A stretch of 64,000 bases of DNA, taken from positions 1-64,000 of the forward strand of contig CAZVJW010000015.1 in NCBI GenBank assembly GCA_964627535.1, in the 5' to 3' direction. Each line of letters opens with the position of its first letter. The first letter of the stretch is position 1. Source of the stretch: UBA1447 sp964627535. GTDB taxonomy: Bacteria > Bacillota > Clostridia > Oscillospirales > Acutalibacteraceae. The notes beneath the pieces were generated by a model. That model was not told the DNA's origin. It did not search any database and saw only the letters and a program-made list of their open reading frames with translations. Shown piece after piece: positions 23,778 through 32,241 of the stretch. Made by a program: the position numbers and the translations under genes.

Positions 23778-25262
23778 TCATCTGCTCGAATTTCTTTGAG
23801 TTTTTCCTAATCCATATTTTTTTTGAATTTTCGGGAACATCTTTGCATAATAAAATATCCCCAAAAGCTCTTTTGCGGCAGTAATTACCAGCATAAAAGA
23901 ATATAAAGTACCCCTTTTAAAAGACTCCATGGTTTGCATAAATGCCCTTCTTGCAAACACCCTTGACCTTTTTTCATCATGCGGATCTTTTGTAAATATC
24001 CCTTCCCAATAAAAACATGCGGAAACAACTTTCAGCTCTTTATCGGGTATTTTCGAATAATTCTTTCCGAGGTTATCCATCATTTTAAAGTTTATATATT
24101 CCTTCCATGACTGAGGAGCTTGCAGTATTTTGCTTTTAACCATAGACTCATACATTTCCGATTTTGGAAGGATTCCGCAGAAATTCGGAACTTTCGCGTT
24201 TGAATCCAAATCCTGCATATATTGAATCGTTTGCCTTAACTCATCCTCGGTTTCATTCGGAAACCCTAACATAAAAGTAGCGGTTGTAAAAATACCTATC
24301 TCTTTACAAAAAGAGATTATTTCTTTTGACTTATCCAAATTTAACCGTTTTTTAGTGGTCTTCTGTCTTTCCTCTGAACCGCTTTCAATCCCGAACATAA
24401 TCCACCTGCATCCTGCGCCGTACATTTGCTCAAGCACTTCTTTTGTGCAAAGGTCGGCACGCGTGTAACATCCCCAAACAAAACCGATAGCGCTTTGGGC
24501 AATTTCAGTGCAAATTTTTTGCATGTATTCAATGCTTGGACCAAATAAATCATCTACAAAAAGGACTCCGTCCACATTATAATTGTCAACAAGATATTTA
24601 ATTTCACTCAGGAAATATTCGGGGGGGCGCGGCCTCCAAACACCTTTGGAAAGGCATGAATTGTAACAATATGTGCATTGGAAAAGACAGCCTTTGGATG
24701 CATAAATATAAAGCATCCTTTCACAACCGATGTATGGCCCGAAATATTTTTTAGGGTTTATAAAACTGAAATCAATAATCGGCAATTGCGCCAAATCGGC
24801 AAATTCACGTTCCTTGTTGATGACAGGTTCTCCGCCTTCAAGAAATGTCAGCCCGTCAATATCCCGAAACGGTGTTTTATTAATAATTGTATTCAACAAA
24901 GCAAGAAATGTTATTTCCCCTTCACCAACTACAACATAATCCACAATACCGCTTTTCAGAACAATTTCCGGAATCAATGACGCCATTTGTCCTCCCCAAA
25001 CAACCGGGATATTTCTTGCTTTGTAAAATTTTGACAATTTTACAGCATCATTAAAATTTTCATATGAAGGTCCGGATATACCGACAATATCGGGGGTAAA
25101 GGTTTCTATTTTATTAAGATTTCCTCGTTCGACTTCTCTGTCATATATCTGAACAGTATGCCCGTTAGCAGTTAAATATGTGGCAATCGACAATAACCCC
25201 AAAGGCATTGCCGGCAAATGTTTTGCATGAAAAGTCTTTGAATTGATCAGCAATACTTTCAT
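23778..25262 (-). CDS. Cobalamin-binding-type radical SAM protein, array 1 member 5
   Basis: The 494-aa protein has cluster cysteines C192, C196 and C199 (KGCLFQCTYCYN), shifted by one residue because the loop after the first helix is one residue shorter. The barrel segment reads WGCYTRADLCTKEVL and the proline turn LGFPNETEDE. The C-terminal tail continues past the usual YGL with KTQRNSSR. AGGG precedes the ATG by 8 nt. No terminator is evident between this gene and member 4. Confidence 0.87.
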   Translation of the reverse strand: MKVLLINSKTFHAKHLPAMPLGLLSIATYLTANGHTVQIYDREVERGNLNKIETFTPDIVGISGPSYENFNDAVKLSKFYKARNIPVVWGGQMASLIPEIVLKSGIVDYVVVGEGEITFLALLNTIINKTPFRDIDGLTFLEGGEPVINKEREFADLAQLPIIDFSFINPKKYFGPYIGCERMLYIYASKGCLFQCTYCYNSCLSKGVWRPRPPEYFLSEIKYLVDNYNVDGVLFVDDLFGPSIEYMQKICTEIAQSAIGFVWGCYTRADLCTKEVLEQMYGAGCRWIMFGIESGSEERQKTTKKRLNLDKSKEIISFCKEIGIFTTATFMLGFPNETEDELRQTIQYMQDLDSNAKVPNFCGILPKSEMYESMVKSKILQAPQSWKEYINFKMMDNLGKNYSKIPDKELKVVSACFYWEGIFTKDPHDEKRSRVFARRAFMQTMESFKRGTLYSFMLVITAAKELLGIFYYAKMFPKIQKKYGLGKTQRNSSR

Positions 25263-25364
25263 ATAATTACCCTAACTCTGTTTTTAATAAACTGATATTC
25301 AGTTTCAACCGCCTAAATATAAAATAATTTTTCTTACGGCTGCTGTTCGAACAATCAAATGAAC

Positions 25365-26852
25365 TCACCTGTGTTTCTTTTGGTCTTCATTTAATTTATA
25401 TTTTTCAAGAATTCCGGGAAACATATTTGCATAATAAAATATACCCACGAATTCTTTCATAGATAAAAAAATAAACATCATTAAATATGATAGATTCCCT
25501 TGCTTGAAAGCATCAAGTATTTGTTTGAAAGCCTTTTTAGCAAATACTCTCGACTCTTTTTCCACGCCGGGATATTTTCCTATAAAGTCAGACCATAAAT
25601 AGTATGCGGAAATTACTTTTAATTCTTTTTTAGGAACCTTAGAGAAATTCTTACCGATTTGATCTCCGCATTTGACTTTTTCCCATTCTTTATATGTCTT
25701 TGGTATATCGATTTTTTTGTTTTCCACAAGATAATTGTACATCTCCGATTTCGGAACAGGTCCAAAAAAAGAAATGTTTGTTGCAAAAGAATTTAATTCC
25801 TGAATATACCCGACTGTCTGCATCAGCTCTTCTTCGGTTTCATCCGGAAAACCTATAATAAATGAAGTGGTTGTAACAATTCCCTTTTTTCTGCAATAAT
25901 CAATAGTTTCTTTTGCACTAATTAGGTTGATTCTTTTTTTAATTAGTTTTTGTCTTTCGATACAACCACTTTCAATTCCAAAAAAGATCCATCGGCAGCC
26001 TGCATTATACATGAGGTCAAGTTCTTCCTTTGTGCAAATATCAGCACGAAGATCACAGCCCCAGAAAAAATTCATTCCGCTTGAAATAATATTACTGCAA
26101 AATCCGTTTACGTAATCGATACTTGACCCCAATAAATCATCTGCGAAATACACTCCGTCCAAATTGTAATTTTCAATCAGATATTTTATCTCATTTAAGA
26201 AATACTCCGCCGGTCTTGCTCTCCATATGCATTTCGAAAAGTAAGGGTTATAGCAATATGTACAACTGAAAGGGCAACCTTTGGAAGAATATATATGCAA
26301 CATTTTTTTACAGCTGACATTACTTGAAAAATATTTCTTTGGGTTAACAAAACTAAAATCGATTATCGGCAATTGCGACAGATCCGCAAAATCTCTTTTC
26401 TTATTTACAATAGGGTCCCCTTTTTTAACAAATGCAAGCCCATCAATTTCGCTAAGTTGCATTTTTCCGGTAATGGCATCCAGTAAAGCTAACCAGGTAA
26501 TTTCCCCTTCACCCATAACAACATAATCAACCACCCCGCTTTTTAACACAATTTCGGGAATTAACGATGGTATGTGTCCACCCCATACAACAGTCAGCTT
26601 TTTGTTTTTTATTGTTTTTGATAGTTTTATTGCGTCGGGAAAGCTTCGAAAGCCAATCGCGGATATCCCGACAATATCCGGTGAGAATAAATTCAAAGAT
26701 TTTATCAGACTGCATTTATCAACAGATCTGTCATATATTTTAACAGTATGACCGTTGTTTTTTAAATATGTTGCAATTGACAAAAGACCTAAAGGGATTG
26801 CTGTCTTTAACATTACAAAAGATGACCTTGCATTTATTAACAATACTTTCAT
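25365..26852 (-). CDS. Cobalamin-binding-type radical SAM protein, array 1 member 6
   Basis: The 495-aa protein has cluster cysteines C193, C197 and C200 (KGCPFSCTYCYN). It is close to member 3 in the segment near residue 65 (GFRSFPDAIKLSK against TFGSFPDAIKLSK). The barrel reads WGCDLRADICTKEEL, then FGIESGCIERQ and GFPDETEEE. The tail runs KEFVGIFYYANMFP and ends EDQKKHR. AAGGG precedes the ATG by 6 nt. The 102-nt gap to member 5 contains a short ACTGAATATCAGT palindrome but no clear terminator. Confidence 0.88.
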   Translation of the reverse strand: MKVLLINARSSFVMLKTAIPLGLLSIATYLKNNGHTVKIYDRSVDKCSLIKSLNLFSPDIVGISAIGFRSFPDAIKLSKTIKNKKLTVVWGGHIPSLIPEIVLKSGVVDYVVMGEGEITWLALLDAITGKMQLSEIDGLAFVKKGDPIVNKKRDFADLSQLPIIDFSFVNPKKYFSSNVSCKKMLHIYSSKGCPFSCTYCYNPYFSKCIWRARPAEYFLNEIKYLIENYNLDGVYFADDLLGSSIDYVNGFCSNIISSGMNFFWGCDLRADICTKEELDLMYNAGCRWIFFGIESGCIERQKLIKKRINLISAKETIDYCRKKGIVTTTSFIIGFPDETEEELMQTVGYIQELNSFATNISFFGPVPKSEMYNYLVENKKIDIPKTYKEWEKVKCGDQIGKNFSKVPKKELKVISAYYLWSDFIGKYPGVEKESRVFAKKAFKQILDAFKQGNLSYLMMFIFLSMKEFVGIFYYANMFPGILEKYKLNEDQKKHR

Positions 26853-26924
26853 AAAATACCCTTACTCTGTTTTTTATAAATTAGATGCTGTCTTGAAACA
26901 AACAGCTGTTGCATATTTTTTCTG

Positions 26925-28454
26925 TTAAAAAAGAAAATCTACTATCTCAAAACAACTAAACAGTAATATTATTGTATAATTCGAAATATTAAATTTACTC
27001 GTCAAGTTGTATTTTTTGCAAACTTTGGGGAACATTTTTGCATAATAAATGATCTCAAAAAATTCTTTTGCGGATACAATTAATAATAGCAGCGATTTAA
27101 GCGTTTTTCTGCATAGAATATTTAAAGTCAGACCTACTAACACCTTATTCCAATCTTCGTTTTGCACATTGTTTGTTTTGTTGTCATTTTTCAATAATGA
27201 ATAATAAAAATAACTTGAAATAACTTTTAAATCCTTGTTCGGCACTTTGGAATAATTGTGAAAAAGGGCATCCATCCATGTGAAATTTTTTATTTCTTTT
27301 AGTGTTTTGGGTTCCTTGAGTTCTCCGCTTTTTATAAGATCATAATAAAGCTCCGATTTCGGTATAGGTTTAAACTTGAAAGCAATTTTCCTGTCGGAAT
27401 TTATTTCTTTGGCATACTCAATTGTTTCTTTTAACTCTTCCTCGGTTTCGTCAACAAAACCCAGCATGAATGAAGTTGTTGTTATTATTCCTATTTCTTT
27501 GCAATAAGCTATGGTTTCTTTTGCTTTGTCTAAATTCACCCGTTTTCTCAATTGTTTCTGCCTTTGTTCCGAACCGCTTTCAATGCCAAAGAATATCCAT
27601 CTGCACCCGGCATCATGCATCAACTGAAGGTCTTCTTTTGTGCAGTAATCGGCTCGCGCGTTGCAGCTCCAAACAAATGTCAACCCGCTCTCAATGATCA
27701 TATTGCAAAAGTTTTTTAAATATTCACTGTTCGCGAACAATAAATCGTCTGTAAAATATACACCTTCCATACCGTATTTTTCAATTAGATGCTTAATTTC
27801 GGTTAAATACTGCTCTGGCGGACGCACCCTCCAAACACCTTTTGAAAGGCATGAATTGTAACAATATGAGCACATAAATGGGCAGCCTTTTGACGCATAA
27901 ACAAACATCATTTTTTTATAGTTCAAATTCGTAATCCAGTATTTCGTTGGATCCACAAAGTTAAAATCAATTATCGGCAACTCCGCCAAATCGGCAAATT
28001 CTCTGTCTTGATTTAAAATTATTTTGCCGTTTTCAATGTAGGCTAATCCGTTTATATCGCGAAATGATATTTTTTCATTAATTGCGTTAATCAGCGCAAG
28101 CATCGTTATCTCGCCTTCGCCGATAACAACATAATCCACAACCCCGCTTTTTAAAATTATCTCGGGTATAAGCGACGTTATCTGGCCTCCCCATACAACA
28201 GGAATATTTCTCTTTTTTACGGCTTTTGACACTTTGATGGCATCGTCAAAACTTGCAGGGGCTGAAATACCGACAATGTCGGGAGAAAAACAAGTTAAAA
28301 GCTTGTTAATTCTGCACTTGTCAATTGCTCTGTCGCAGATTTTCACGGTATGCCCGTTGTTGGTTAGATATGTCGCAATTGAAAGTAAACCCAAAGGGAT
28401 CGCAGCTTTTTGCTTGACATACAACGAACTTGAATTAATCAATAAAACTTTCAT
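26925..28454 (-). CDS. Cobalamin-binding-type radical SAM protein, array 1 member 7, extended C-terminus
   Basis: The 509-aa protein has cluster cysteines C191, C195 and C198 (KGCPFMCSYCYN). The cobalamin-binding region lacks two residues near position 67 (SAPASFDDAIK). The proline turn is LGFVDETEEE and the barrel reads WSCNARADYCTKEDL. After the usual KKYNL end it continues for about 22 residues with a very hydrophobic stretch (NYTIILLFSCFEIVDFLF), which looks like read-through into former intergenic sequence after loss of the original stop. ATG 28454 follows AAGGAG by 6 nt. Confidence 0.86.
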   Translation of the reverse strand: MKVLLINSSSLYVKQKAAIPLGLLSIATYLTNNGHTVKICDRAIDKCRINKLLTCFSPDIVGISAPASFDDAIKVSKAVKKRNIPVVWGGQITSLIPEIILKSGVVDYVVIGEGEITMLALINAINEKISFRDINGLAYIENGKIILNQDREFADLAELPIIDFNFVDPTKYWITNLNYKKMMFVYASKGCPFMCSYCYNSCLSKGVWRVRPPEQYLTEIKHLIEKYGMEGVYFTDDLLFANSEYLKNFCNMIIESGLTFVWSCNARADYCTKEDLQLMHDAGCRWIFFGIESGSEQRQKQLRKRVNLDKAKETIAYCKEIGIITTTSFMLGFVDETEEELKETIEYAKEINSDRKIAFKFKPIPKSELYYDLIKSGELKEPKTLKEIKNFTWMDALFHNYSKVPNKDLKVISSYFYYSLLKNDNKTNNVQNEDWNKVLVGLTLNILCRKTLKSLLLLIVSAKEFFEIIYYAKMFPKVCKKYNLTSKFNISNYTIILLFSCFEIVDFLF

Positions 28455-28519
28455 AATAATCTCCTTACGCGACATAAGTTTTTAAAATAAATTTTTTTAA
28501 GTTATTATTTTATGACATT

Positions 28520-28548
28520 ATTTTAAGTTATTATTCATTTTTTGTCAA
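28520..28548 (-). promoter_or_regulatory. Promoter of array-1 member 7
   Basis: On the minus strand, TTGACA (28548-28543), a 17-bp spacer and TAAAAT (28525-28520). It probably serves members 7 and 6 and possibly 5 and 4, since no strong terminator separates these genes. Confidence 0.6.
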
Positions 28549-28584
28549 TGCGTTTGTTGAAATAGCCTTTTTGTCCGGAATCTG

Positions 28585-30063
28585 TTACTTTTGCCTGTGT
28601 CCGTATAAGCCGTATTTCTTCAGAACATTCGGGTAAGCTTTTGCATACCAAATTACGGTAATAAACTGTTTAGCCGAAGCAAATAAACCCGGAAGTAAAG
28701 TGATAATTCCATAGTTAAAAATTTTTTTAAACGCATCAGCGGCCATTTTTTTGACAATACCGTATGAATCATCGTTGACAGCGTCTTTTTTCGAAAATCC
28801 CAGCCATTGAAAATAGTAATGTATGACAAGCAAATCCTTATCGGGAATCTCTGTCAGATTTGCAACCACATCATCGCCAACGGTTATTTTGCTCCATTCT
28901 CGTAAGGATTTTGGGGGGATATAAAGCCCTTTGTTTACAACATCATCAAACATTTCTGACCCCGGTAAAAAGCTCAATATTGACACCGGACAAAGGTTCG
29001 CATTTAAATCCAACGCTAAATGAATGGTTTCTTTCAGTTCCTCAACCGTTTCATCGGGGTATCCGATGATAAAAGCGCTTTGAGTTGTTATCCCGATTTC
29101 TCTGCATATTTCAAATGTATCTTTTGCTTGATCGAGATCAATTCTCTTCTTCGTCTTAATATTGCGTTCTTTGCAGCCGCTCTCTATCCCGAAGAGAATC
29201 CACCGGCAGCCCGCATCGTACATCTGTTGGAAGTCCTCCTGGGTGAACACCCCCAACCGCGTCTGACAGCCCCATACAAAATCAAGCTTTCTTTCCCTGA
29301 AAAGGCAGAACATTTTTCGCATGTCTTCCTTTTTCGGGTAAAAGAACTCATCGCAAAAACTCACGCCGTCCATGCCGCAATGCTTAATCAGATATTCGAT
29401 TTCATCAACAACATGTTCAGGGGGCCGCGGCCGGTAGATGCTTCGGTTATATTGCGCGTTAAAACAAAACGTGCATTTAGCGGGGCAACCCTTTGAAGAA
29501 TACAAATACAACATTTTTTTACTCAGGAAAAACCGCTGAAAATATTTCTTTGGGTCAACAAGCGAAAAATCAATAGTGGGGAATGTCGAGAGGTCGGCAA
29601 ATTCCCTGTTTTTATTGAAATGCACTCCACTGCTGTCCATATAGGTTAATCCGGCTACTTCGTCATAGGGTCCGCCCTTTTCAATGGTATCTAAAAGTTC
29701 ACAAAATGTTATTTCACCTTCACCCATCACAATAAAATCGACACAGCCCTCTTTAAAACCCAGCTCGGGTATGGCACTGATGATGACTCCGCCCCAGACA
29801 ACATACTTATTATATTTTTTAGCGATTTTTGAGGCATTCACCGCCGCTTTGCTCGCAAGCGGCGAAACGATGGTAATCCCGACAACATCGGGGTTGAAGC
29901 TTTTTATGTGTTTTTCAATATTTTCCATTTTAACCGTCTGGTCCACTAATTTTACTGTGTGCCCTTTTGATTTAAGAAAACTTGCTATAGATAACAAGCC
30001 AAGAGGCCAACTGGAAATTCTATTAGTCGGCGGCAATTGAGGGTTTATTAGTAAAACTTTCAA
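28585..30063 (-). CDS. Cobalamin-binding-type radical SAM protein, array 1 member 8 (most divergent)
   Basis: The 492-aa protein keeps cluster cysteines C193, C197 and C200 but as KGCPAKCTFCFN. It departs from its siblings in most segments: NRISSWPLGLLSIASFL, VSPLASKAAVNASK, WGCQTRLGVFTQEDF and IGYPDETVEE. It is probably the oldest branch of the array. The start is TTG 30063, matching MKVLLIN of the siblings, with AGGAT 9 nt upstream; the in-frame codons up to 30126 would place about 20 unrelated residues ahead of the family start. It is transcribed away from member 9. Confidence 0.85.
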   Translation of the reverse strand: MKVLLINPQLPPTNRISSWPLGLLSIASFLKSKGHTVKLVDQTVKMENIEKHIKSFNPDVVGITIVSPLASKAAVNASKIAKKYNKYVVWGGVIISAIPELGFKEGCVDFIVMGEGEITFCELLDTIEKGGPYDEVAGLTYMDSSGVHFNKNREFADLSTFPTIDFSLVDPKKYFQRFFLSKKMLYLYSSKGCPAKCTFCFNAQYNRSIYRPRPPEHVVDEIEYLIKHCGMDGVSFCDEFFYPKKEDMRKMFCLFRERKLDFVWGCQTRLGVFTQEDFQQMYDAGCRWILFGIESGCKERNIKTKKRIDLDQAKDTFEICREIGITTQSAFIIGYPDETVEELKETIHLALDLNANLCPVSILSFLPGSEMFDDVVNKGLYIPPKSLREWSKITVGDDVVANLTEIPDKDLLVIHYYFQWLGFSKKDAVNDDSYGIVKKMAADAFKKIFNYGIITLLPGLFASAKQFITVIWYAKAYPNVLKKYGLYGHRQK

Positions 30064-30148
30064 AAAAAGCACATCCTGAATTGGAGCAGTATAAATTTTG
30101 CTGTAATGCAAATTTATAATTTCCATATTATTAAATAGTTGTTAAATA

Positions 30149-30177
30149 ATTATATTACATTTATTCGCGAAATGCAA
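30149..30177 (-). promoter_or_regulatory. Promoter of array-1 member 8
   Basis: On the minus strand, TTGCAT (30177-30172), a 17-bp spacer and TATAAT (30154-30149), in the divergent region between members 8 and 9. Confidence 0.6.
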
Positions 30178-30309
30178 GGTAAGAACAAGTAATGTAAATA
30201 ACGTCTCTCCTGAGTGAAAAACGAAAAAACTCAAGCCCCGGTTATCTTGACAAATTTTCTTTATAAGAGTACTGTAATTATTGTTATAAACTATAAAATT
30301 AATATTCAT

Positions 30310-30341
30310 AAAACCTAAAGAATGTCATCCTTTAGGTTTTT
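30310..30341 (+). terminator. Terminator-like hairpin in the leader of array-1 member 9
   Basis: AAAACCTAAAG (30310-30320) and CTTTAGGTTTT (30330-30340) form a perfect 11-bp stem with a 9-nt loop and T-tract. It lies between two divergent genes, so no upstream plus-strand gene needs ending. TTGACA at 30247-30252 with a weak -10 (TACTGT, 30270-30275) could start a transcript that this hairpin would stop ahead of the ATG at 30431, as an attenuator. The remainder of 30178-30430 is AT-rich and shows nothing else. Confidence 0.5.
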
Positions 30342-30430
30342 GTTGATAAACAAAATAATTTATAGTTATTTATGTATATTATTGTGTGAGAAGTCTAAAC
30401 GTATAACCGCACACAATTAAGGAGATTCTA

Positions 30431-31896
30431 ATGAAAATACTATTGATTAATGCCGGATCATTACAAGTTTCGCAGAAACCTGCGCTCCCTTTAGGTTTAT
30501 TGTCAATTGCCACGTATTTAACAAATAGGGGACATGACGTTCAATTATATGACAGAGCGGTTGAAAAAGGCCGTGAAAAAAAGTATTTAGACTCCTTTTC
30601 GCCGGATATCGTGGGAATTTCTGCGCCTTCTTTTAAATGTTATCCTGATGCAATTAAAATATCGAAAATTGTTAGAAAGAAAAATGTCCTTGTTGCTTGG
30701 GGTGGGCAGATCCCTTCAATGATACCTGATATCATTCTGAAAAGCGGCGCAGCGGATTTTATTGTTATTGGTGAAGGTGAGATAACTATGCTTGCCTTGG
30801 TCAATTCTATTATCGAGAAAACATCACCCCATAAGATTGATGGGTTAGCGTTTATTGAAAACGGCACACCAATAATAAACAAAAATAGAGAATTCGCTGA
30901 TTTGGCGGATTTGCCAATTATTGATTTTAAATTTGTAAACTGCGAAAAATATTACGATAGAAATATTTACTGTGAAAGGATGTTGCATGTCTATTTATCC
31001 AAAGGCTGTACCGGACACTGTACATATTGTTACAGTCCGAGTTACTCAAAATGTGTATGGAGATATCGCCCATCAGAATATTATCTGAGTGAACTTAGTT
31101 ATCTTGTTGAAAATTATAAAATGGATGGTGTTTATTTCGTAGATGACTTGCTCAGCCCAAACAAAGAATATTTGTTTGGCTTGTGTGACAAGCTTATTCA
31201 AAGCAATCTCGGCATTTATTGGAATTGTAATATGCGTGCCGATACTTGCTCAAAAGAAGAACTTCAAAAAATGTATGATGCAGGTTGCAGATGGATATTC
31301 TTTGGTATTGAAAGTGGTTTCGAGCAAAGGCAGAAATCATTAAAAAAGGGTTGAATTTGGACAAGGCAAAAGAAATCATTAACGATTGTAATAAAATTGG
31401 AATAATATCTACAACCGCCTTTATAATTGGATTTCCTGATGAAACTGAGGATGAGTTAAAAAGAACAATCGAATATGCTCAGGAAATAAAATCATCGGTT
31501 AAAATTGTTTTTTATTATGGAATTGTTCCAAACTCCAGTCTTTTTGATTATTTGATAGAAAGCAAAAAGCTTGCCATTCCAAAATCCTACGAAGAATGGG
31601 GGAAATTGAAGTGGTACGATAAGTTTGGCAAAAATTTTTCTCAGGTTCCTTCCATAGATTTAAAAGTAGTTTCCAGTTATTTCCTTTTTAAGATTATTAC
31701 ATCAGAATCCAATAATCAAGGTACGAAAACGCGATTTTGGCTAAAGAAAGCAATTGGTCAAATTGTTGATACCTTAAAGTTAGGAACCTTAAAGTCAATA
31801 TATTTAGTTTTATTGTCGGCAAAACAGTTTTTGGAAATTCTGTTTTATGCTATAATGTTTCCTAAAATTCGCAAGAAATATAAATTAGTATTATAA
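30431..31896 (+). pseudogene. Array 1 member 9, radical SAM gene with a -1 frameshift in an A-run
   Basis: The reading frame runs from ATG 30431 (AAGGAG upstream) to a stop at 31352, and homology continues in another frame from 31351 to 31896. The break is at six As followed by GGG (31342-31350); one more A would give K-K-G-L-N-L and restore a 488-aa protein with C193, C197, C200 (KGCTGHCTYCYS) and GFPDETEDE. Both halves keep family residues without other lesions, so the change is recent, a sequencing error, or a reversible slip. It is the only plus-strand member of array 1. Confidence 0.85.
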
Positions 31897-31935
31897 CCTT
31901 TATAAATATGCAAATTCGCTGTAATATGCCTTTAT

Positions 31936-31970
31936 CAACCCCCCATTTTTTGGGGAGTTGTTTTATTTTT
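31936..31970 (+). terminator. Terminator after array-1 member 9
   Basis: CAACCCCCCA (31936-31945) and TGGGGAGTTG (31951-31960) pair at 9 of 10 positions and are followed by TTTTATTTTT. Between here and the next promoter (31971-32051) there is nothing recognisable. Confidence 0.75.
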
Positions 31971-32051
31971 TATTTAGGTAGTTTTGCAGCATTAACAGTA
32001 TTTAAAATAGTTTGTGTTCAATATAAGAAAAGAATCTTCAACCGCTTTGCC

Positions 32052-32080
32052 TTGCAAACTTGATTTTTAACTGTTATAAT
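32052..32080 (+). promoter_or_regulatory. Promoter of the glycosyltransferase/array-2 operon
   Basis: TTGCAA (32052-32057), a 17-bp spacer and TATAAT (32075-32080). A transcript from about 32087 would carry a leader of roughly 155 nt that contains the whole palindromic repeat at 32119-32221. Confidence 0.65.
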
Positions 32081-32118
32081 ATATAAATCAAATAAATTGT
32101 ATTCATTTTGTCTACCTA

Positions 32119-32221
32119 ATACTAATCCCTCTTTACAACACAGCTTAAATTTCGGCACAAAAACCCATTTGTCAAAGGTTTTTACTTGATTTCATAGAGG
32201 TTTTATAATCGGGATTAGTAT
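32119..32221. repeat. Palindromic repeat, subtype B, copy 2 (103 bp)
   Basis: Same perfect 11-bp ends (ATACTAATCCC / GGGATTAGTAT) as the copy at 20452-20553 and about 90% identical to it by eye. It lies wholly in the predicted 5' leader of the array-2 operon and ends about 20 nt before the first start codon. Confidence 0.78.
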
Positions 32222-32241
32222 AAAACAAGAAGGTGATTTTT

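Noticed and set aside
30064..30126. Upstream in-frame start for array-1 member 8
   Set aside because: It adds about 20 residues unrelated to the family and passes over the ribosome site used by TTG 30063.
18614..32221. CRISPR array
   Set aside because: The repeats are about 100 bp, palindromic, far apart and few, with no spacers of regular size and no cas genes.
30064..32241. Cobalamin riboswitch upstream of the radical SAM units
   Set aside because: I looked for a GCCACTG-type B12 box in the leaders on both strands and did not find one. A covariance-model search would settle it.
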